DNA of 5,684 nt from Dehalococcoidia bacterium. GTDB lineage: Bacteria > Chloroflexota > Dehalococcoidia > SAR202 > UBA11138. The stretch is from assembly GCA_012270665.1 (NCBI GenBank), contig JAAXHY010000496.1, forward strand, positions 1 to 5,684, in the 5' to 3' direction. Shown piece by piece: positions 4,900 to 5,684 of the stretch; position 1 is the first letter of the stretch; each line of letters begins with the position of its first letter. A program made the position numbers and the translations under genes. A model generated the notes under the pieces. The model saw only the letters and a list, made by a program, of their open reading frames with translations. It did not search any database and was not told the DNA's origin.

Positions 4900-5684
4900 T
4901 CCACCCCCCCGAATCGCGTGAGTATGTCTAGTACGCTACCCTCTATGATCCTTATGAACGGGAAGGGGAACAGCCCTACCAGAAGTATGAATCCGGCCAG
5001 CGCCAGCATCGAGAACTTCTCCCGAACGCTGGCGTCCGTCTGATCCGACCACTGCTCACTCAGAGGCCCGAAGAACACTCTGGCCATCAGCCTCAATATG
5101 TAAACGGCGGTTATTGCCGCGCCTATGATTCCCAGTATGCCTAGAATAGGGTAGGTCTGGAAGAGGCCGAGGAACACGAGCAGTTCCGCCACGAACCCAC
5201 TCAGTCCGGGCAGTCCCAGCGAGGCCAACCCCGCGATTGCGAACAGCGTCGCTGTAACGCCCATCCGCTTGGCGAGTCCATTCAGCGCCCCGATGTCGCG
5301 TGTGTGCGTCTTTTCGTAGATGACGCCGACGGCGGCGAAGAAGAGCGCTGTCATAATCCCGTGGCTGAACATCTGCAAGACCGCGCCGTTCAGTCCCAGG
5401 ACGTGCAGCGTCGCGATTCCCATCAGCACGTAGCCCATGTGACTGACGCTCGAATAGCCGATGACATACTTGAGGTCAGTCTGCCCCATCGCGGACCACG
5501 CGCCGTATATGACGTTCACCGTTCCCAGTCCTATCAGCGCGGGCATCCAGAACTCCGCCCCCTCCGGCATCAGCGTCATGCCTATGCGTATGACGCCGAA
5601 CGCGCCCAACTTCATCAGCACGCCCGCGTGGACCATGCTCACCGCTGTCGGCGCGGCGACGTGTCCGTCGGGCGACCAGGTGTG
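4896..5684 (-). CDS. nuoM: NADH-quinone oxidoreductase subunit M (NuoM), C-terminal part, cut by window edge
   Basis: The reading frame is open to the right edge, so only the last 262 residues, roughly half of a usual ~490-510, are seen. The first visible residues are HTWSPDGHVAAPTAVSMVHAGV, the conserved loop and helix that in NuoM normally reads HTWLPDAH-EAPT; the GTG at 5642 is therefore internal, not a start. NuoM is an antiporter-like proton-pumping subunit of Complex I, next to NuoN in the membrane arm. Counted from the edge, Lys25 (VLMKLGAFGVIRI) and Lys72 (TDLKYVIGYSSVSHMGYVL) match the E. coli NuoM pump lysines 234 and 265, and Glu222 (VREKFSM) appears to match Glu407. The conserved helix MFSHGIMTALFF and the broken-helix segment GLPGLSGFVAELLVF are intact. 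About seven hydrophobic segments are visible. The stop overlaps nuoN as ATGA, a tightly coupled nuoM-nuoN order as in most bacterial nuo operons. nuoL would be expected beyond the edge. Confidence 0.95.
   Translation of the reverse strand, partial: HTWSPDGHVAAPTAVSMVHAGVLMKLGAFGVIRIGMTLMPEGAEFWMPALIGLGTVNVIYGAWSAMGQTDLKYVIGYSSVSHMGYVLMGIATLHVLGLNGAVLQMFSHGIMTALFFAAVGVIYEKTHTRDIGALNGLAKRMGVTATLFAIAGLASLGLPGLSGFVAELLVFLGLFQTYPILGILGIIGAAITAVYILRLMARVFFGPLSEQWSDQTDASVREKFSMLALAGFILLVGLFPFPFIRIIEGSVLDILTRFGGVE

Noticed and set aside
5640..5642. GTG at 5642 as the start of nuoM
   Set aside because: The frame stays open to the edge and the 14 codons before it encode conserved NuoM residues (HTWSPDGH...AAPTA), so the gene is truncated by the window, not started here.

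Overview
This 5.7-kb bacterial window holds six genes in two converging groups. Genes run on the + strand up to 2590 and on the - strand from 2611 to the right edge. The organism is not certain. The Complex I proteins are bacterial in type. The mix of a PaREP1/HEPN-like protein, LarE, DUF4411 and PIN proteins and a PIG-L deacetylase is what I would expect from an environmental Chloroflexota-like bacterium (for example SAR202/Dehalococcoidia). That placement is a weak inference from gene content only; no rRNA or other marker is present.

Left part, + strand: a small PaREP1-like (HEPN-type helical) protein at 70-507 is preceded by a TATAAT box. It is followed by larE (562-1431), the ATP-dependent sulfur transferase that helps make the nickel-pincer nucleotide cofactor of lactate racemase-type enzymes. 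larE has its own candidate -10 box and a good Shine-Dalgarno. Only 2 bases after larE comes a DUF4411 PIN-like protein (1434-2159), whose stop overlaps the start of a VapC-like PIN-domain protein (2156-2590) as ATGA. The last ~30 residues of the DUF4411 protein look like the toxin-binding tail of a VapB antitoxin. This suggests a fused or degenerate toxin-antitoxin arrangement and is the most interesting item in the window. No separate antitoxin gene is visible.

Right part, - strand: the C-terminal half of nuoM (cut by the right edge) overlaps nuoN by ATGA. These are two antiporter-like proton-pumping membrane subunits of NADH-quinone oxidoreductase (Complex I), and they form the distal end of a nuo operon. 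A PIG-L/LmbE-family zinc deacetylase (2611-3330) follows 54 bases downstream, with a strong Shine-Dalgarno and possibly its own extended -10 promoter. It converges on the PIN gene with only 20 bases between the stops.

Base composition is uneven: hand-counted 60-base samples give about 45-53% GC in the PaREP1-like and PIN-type genes, 60% in larE and 72% in nuoN. This fits the first group being accessory genes acquired around a more resident backbone. Almost the whole window is coding; no gene-free stretch exceeds 70 bases. I saw no rRNA, tRNA, CRISPR array or insertion sequence.
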